Shown here: piece by piece, positions 63,859 to 64,000 of the stretch | How positions within the stretch are numbered: the stretch's first letter is position 1 | How the letters are laid out: each line of letters begins with the position of its first letter | Source of the DNA: Deltaproteobacteria bacterium | Lineage (GTDB): Bacteria; Desulfobacterota; Binatia; HRBIN30; JACQVA1 | Length of the DNA: 64,000 bases | Assembly (NCBI GenBank): GCA_016178705.1 | Contig: JACOST010000027.1 | Span: 1-64,000, forward strand | Reading direction: 5' to 3' | Translations under genes and position numbers: made by a program | Notes under the pieces: generated by a model | What the model was told of the DNA's origin: nothing | Databases searched by the model: none | The model's input: only the letters and a program-made list of their open reading frames with translations

Positions 63859-64000
63859 TTACACTCTTTCCTCGCCTTCGAGTTTGAGGTCGGTCACTTC
63901 GATTCGTTGCGTGGGATCGACGGCGAGCCAACAGACCGCGGCGACGAGATAGAAGCCGGCGACGCTCAAGAGTGACGCATTCCATGAACCCCAGCGATCA
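63859..64000 (-). CDS. C-terminus of an MFS-type transporter (continues beyond window)
   Basis: The minus strand is open from the right edge to a TAA and encodes 46 residues. It opens DRWGSWNASLLSVAGFYL, then VAAVCWLAVDP and a charged tail EVTDLKLEGEERV. One hydrophobic helix after a D-R-W-G-S-W loop is the usual last helix of MFS carriers of the hexuronate/nitrate-like type. The N-terminal part is outside the window. Confidence 0.6.
   Translation of the reverse strand, partial: DRWGSWNASLLSVAGFYLVAAVCWLAVDPTQRIEVTDLKLEGEERV

Overview
The window is high-GC bacterial chromosome. Several genes encode secreted proteins with long Thr/Pro linkers (TPT-type) and dockerin-like calcium-loop repeats. 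There are also DUF1329 proteins, luciferase-like oxidoreductases, many MFS carriers, a hydrogenase-4-like membrane complex and numerous intergenic hairpin repeats. This mix suggests an uncultured deltaproteobacterial-type lineage such as Candidatus Binatota. That assignment is inferred from gene content only. There is no rRNA, CRISPR array or complete prophage.

Layout. 1-4.7 kb: acetyl-CoA synthetase, cysteinyl-tRNA synthetase, a four-helix-bundle (23S-IVS/Avd-type) gene enclosed by purine/pyrimidine hairpin repeats, and tRNA-Arg(UCG). 4.7-10.04 kb: a segment bounded by the tRNA and an exact 37-bp copy of its 3' end, carrying three secreted surface proteins; it looks like an integrase-less island. 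10.2-11.8 kb: HicB/HicA-type toxin-antitoxin and a SIR2-like protein. 11.9-17.7 kb: a DUF4301 protein, RfbA and RfbC (dTDP-sugar synthesis), and two MFS carriers. 17.8-24.6 kb: SnoaL-like protein, a lipoprotein, a tandem duplication of an SH3b-DUF1329 gene, and a small exported protein. 24.6-28.4 kb: an SDR / alkylmercury-lyase-like / two luciferase-like oxidoreductase operon, probably catabolic. 28.6-31.0 kb: a minus-strand cluster (EACC1-like, CBS-HEPN-like, unknown) that resembles a conflict system.

31.3-41.1 kb: an SDR and a HAD phosphatase, then a seven-gene operon. It opens with a helix-turn-helix/PTS-EIIA regulator and encodes HyfB-, HyfC-, HyfE-, HyfF-, HyfG-like and fused ferredoxin/HyfI-like subunits. 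The HyfG-like subunit has lost the [NiFe] cysteines, so this is an energy-converting-hydrogenase-related (Ehr) ion-pumping complex, not a hydrogenase. 41-49.3 kb: MFS carrier, acyl-CoA synthetase, lipoprotein, HTTM membrane protein and a GH78-type alpha-L-rhamnosidase. 49.6-53.7 kb: a giant multidomain surface protein. 53.9-58.9 kb: DUF952 protein, MFS carrier, a RAYT (REP-associated transposase) inside its REP hairpins, and CstA. 59.1-64 kb: an AbiTii-domain protein, a large solo FtsX-type permease, and the C-terminus of another MFS carrier running off the window.

Three separate patches (10.2-11.8, 28.6-31.0 and 59.1-60.7 kb) carry defence-like genes. Intergenic spaces are unusually rich in repeats: perfect 20-bp palindromes, paired hairpins, and degenerate short-unit repeats of at least five kinds. 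Start sites were chosen by ribosome-binding-site and domain position; several differ from the longest open frame.
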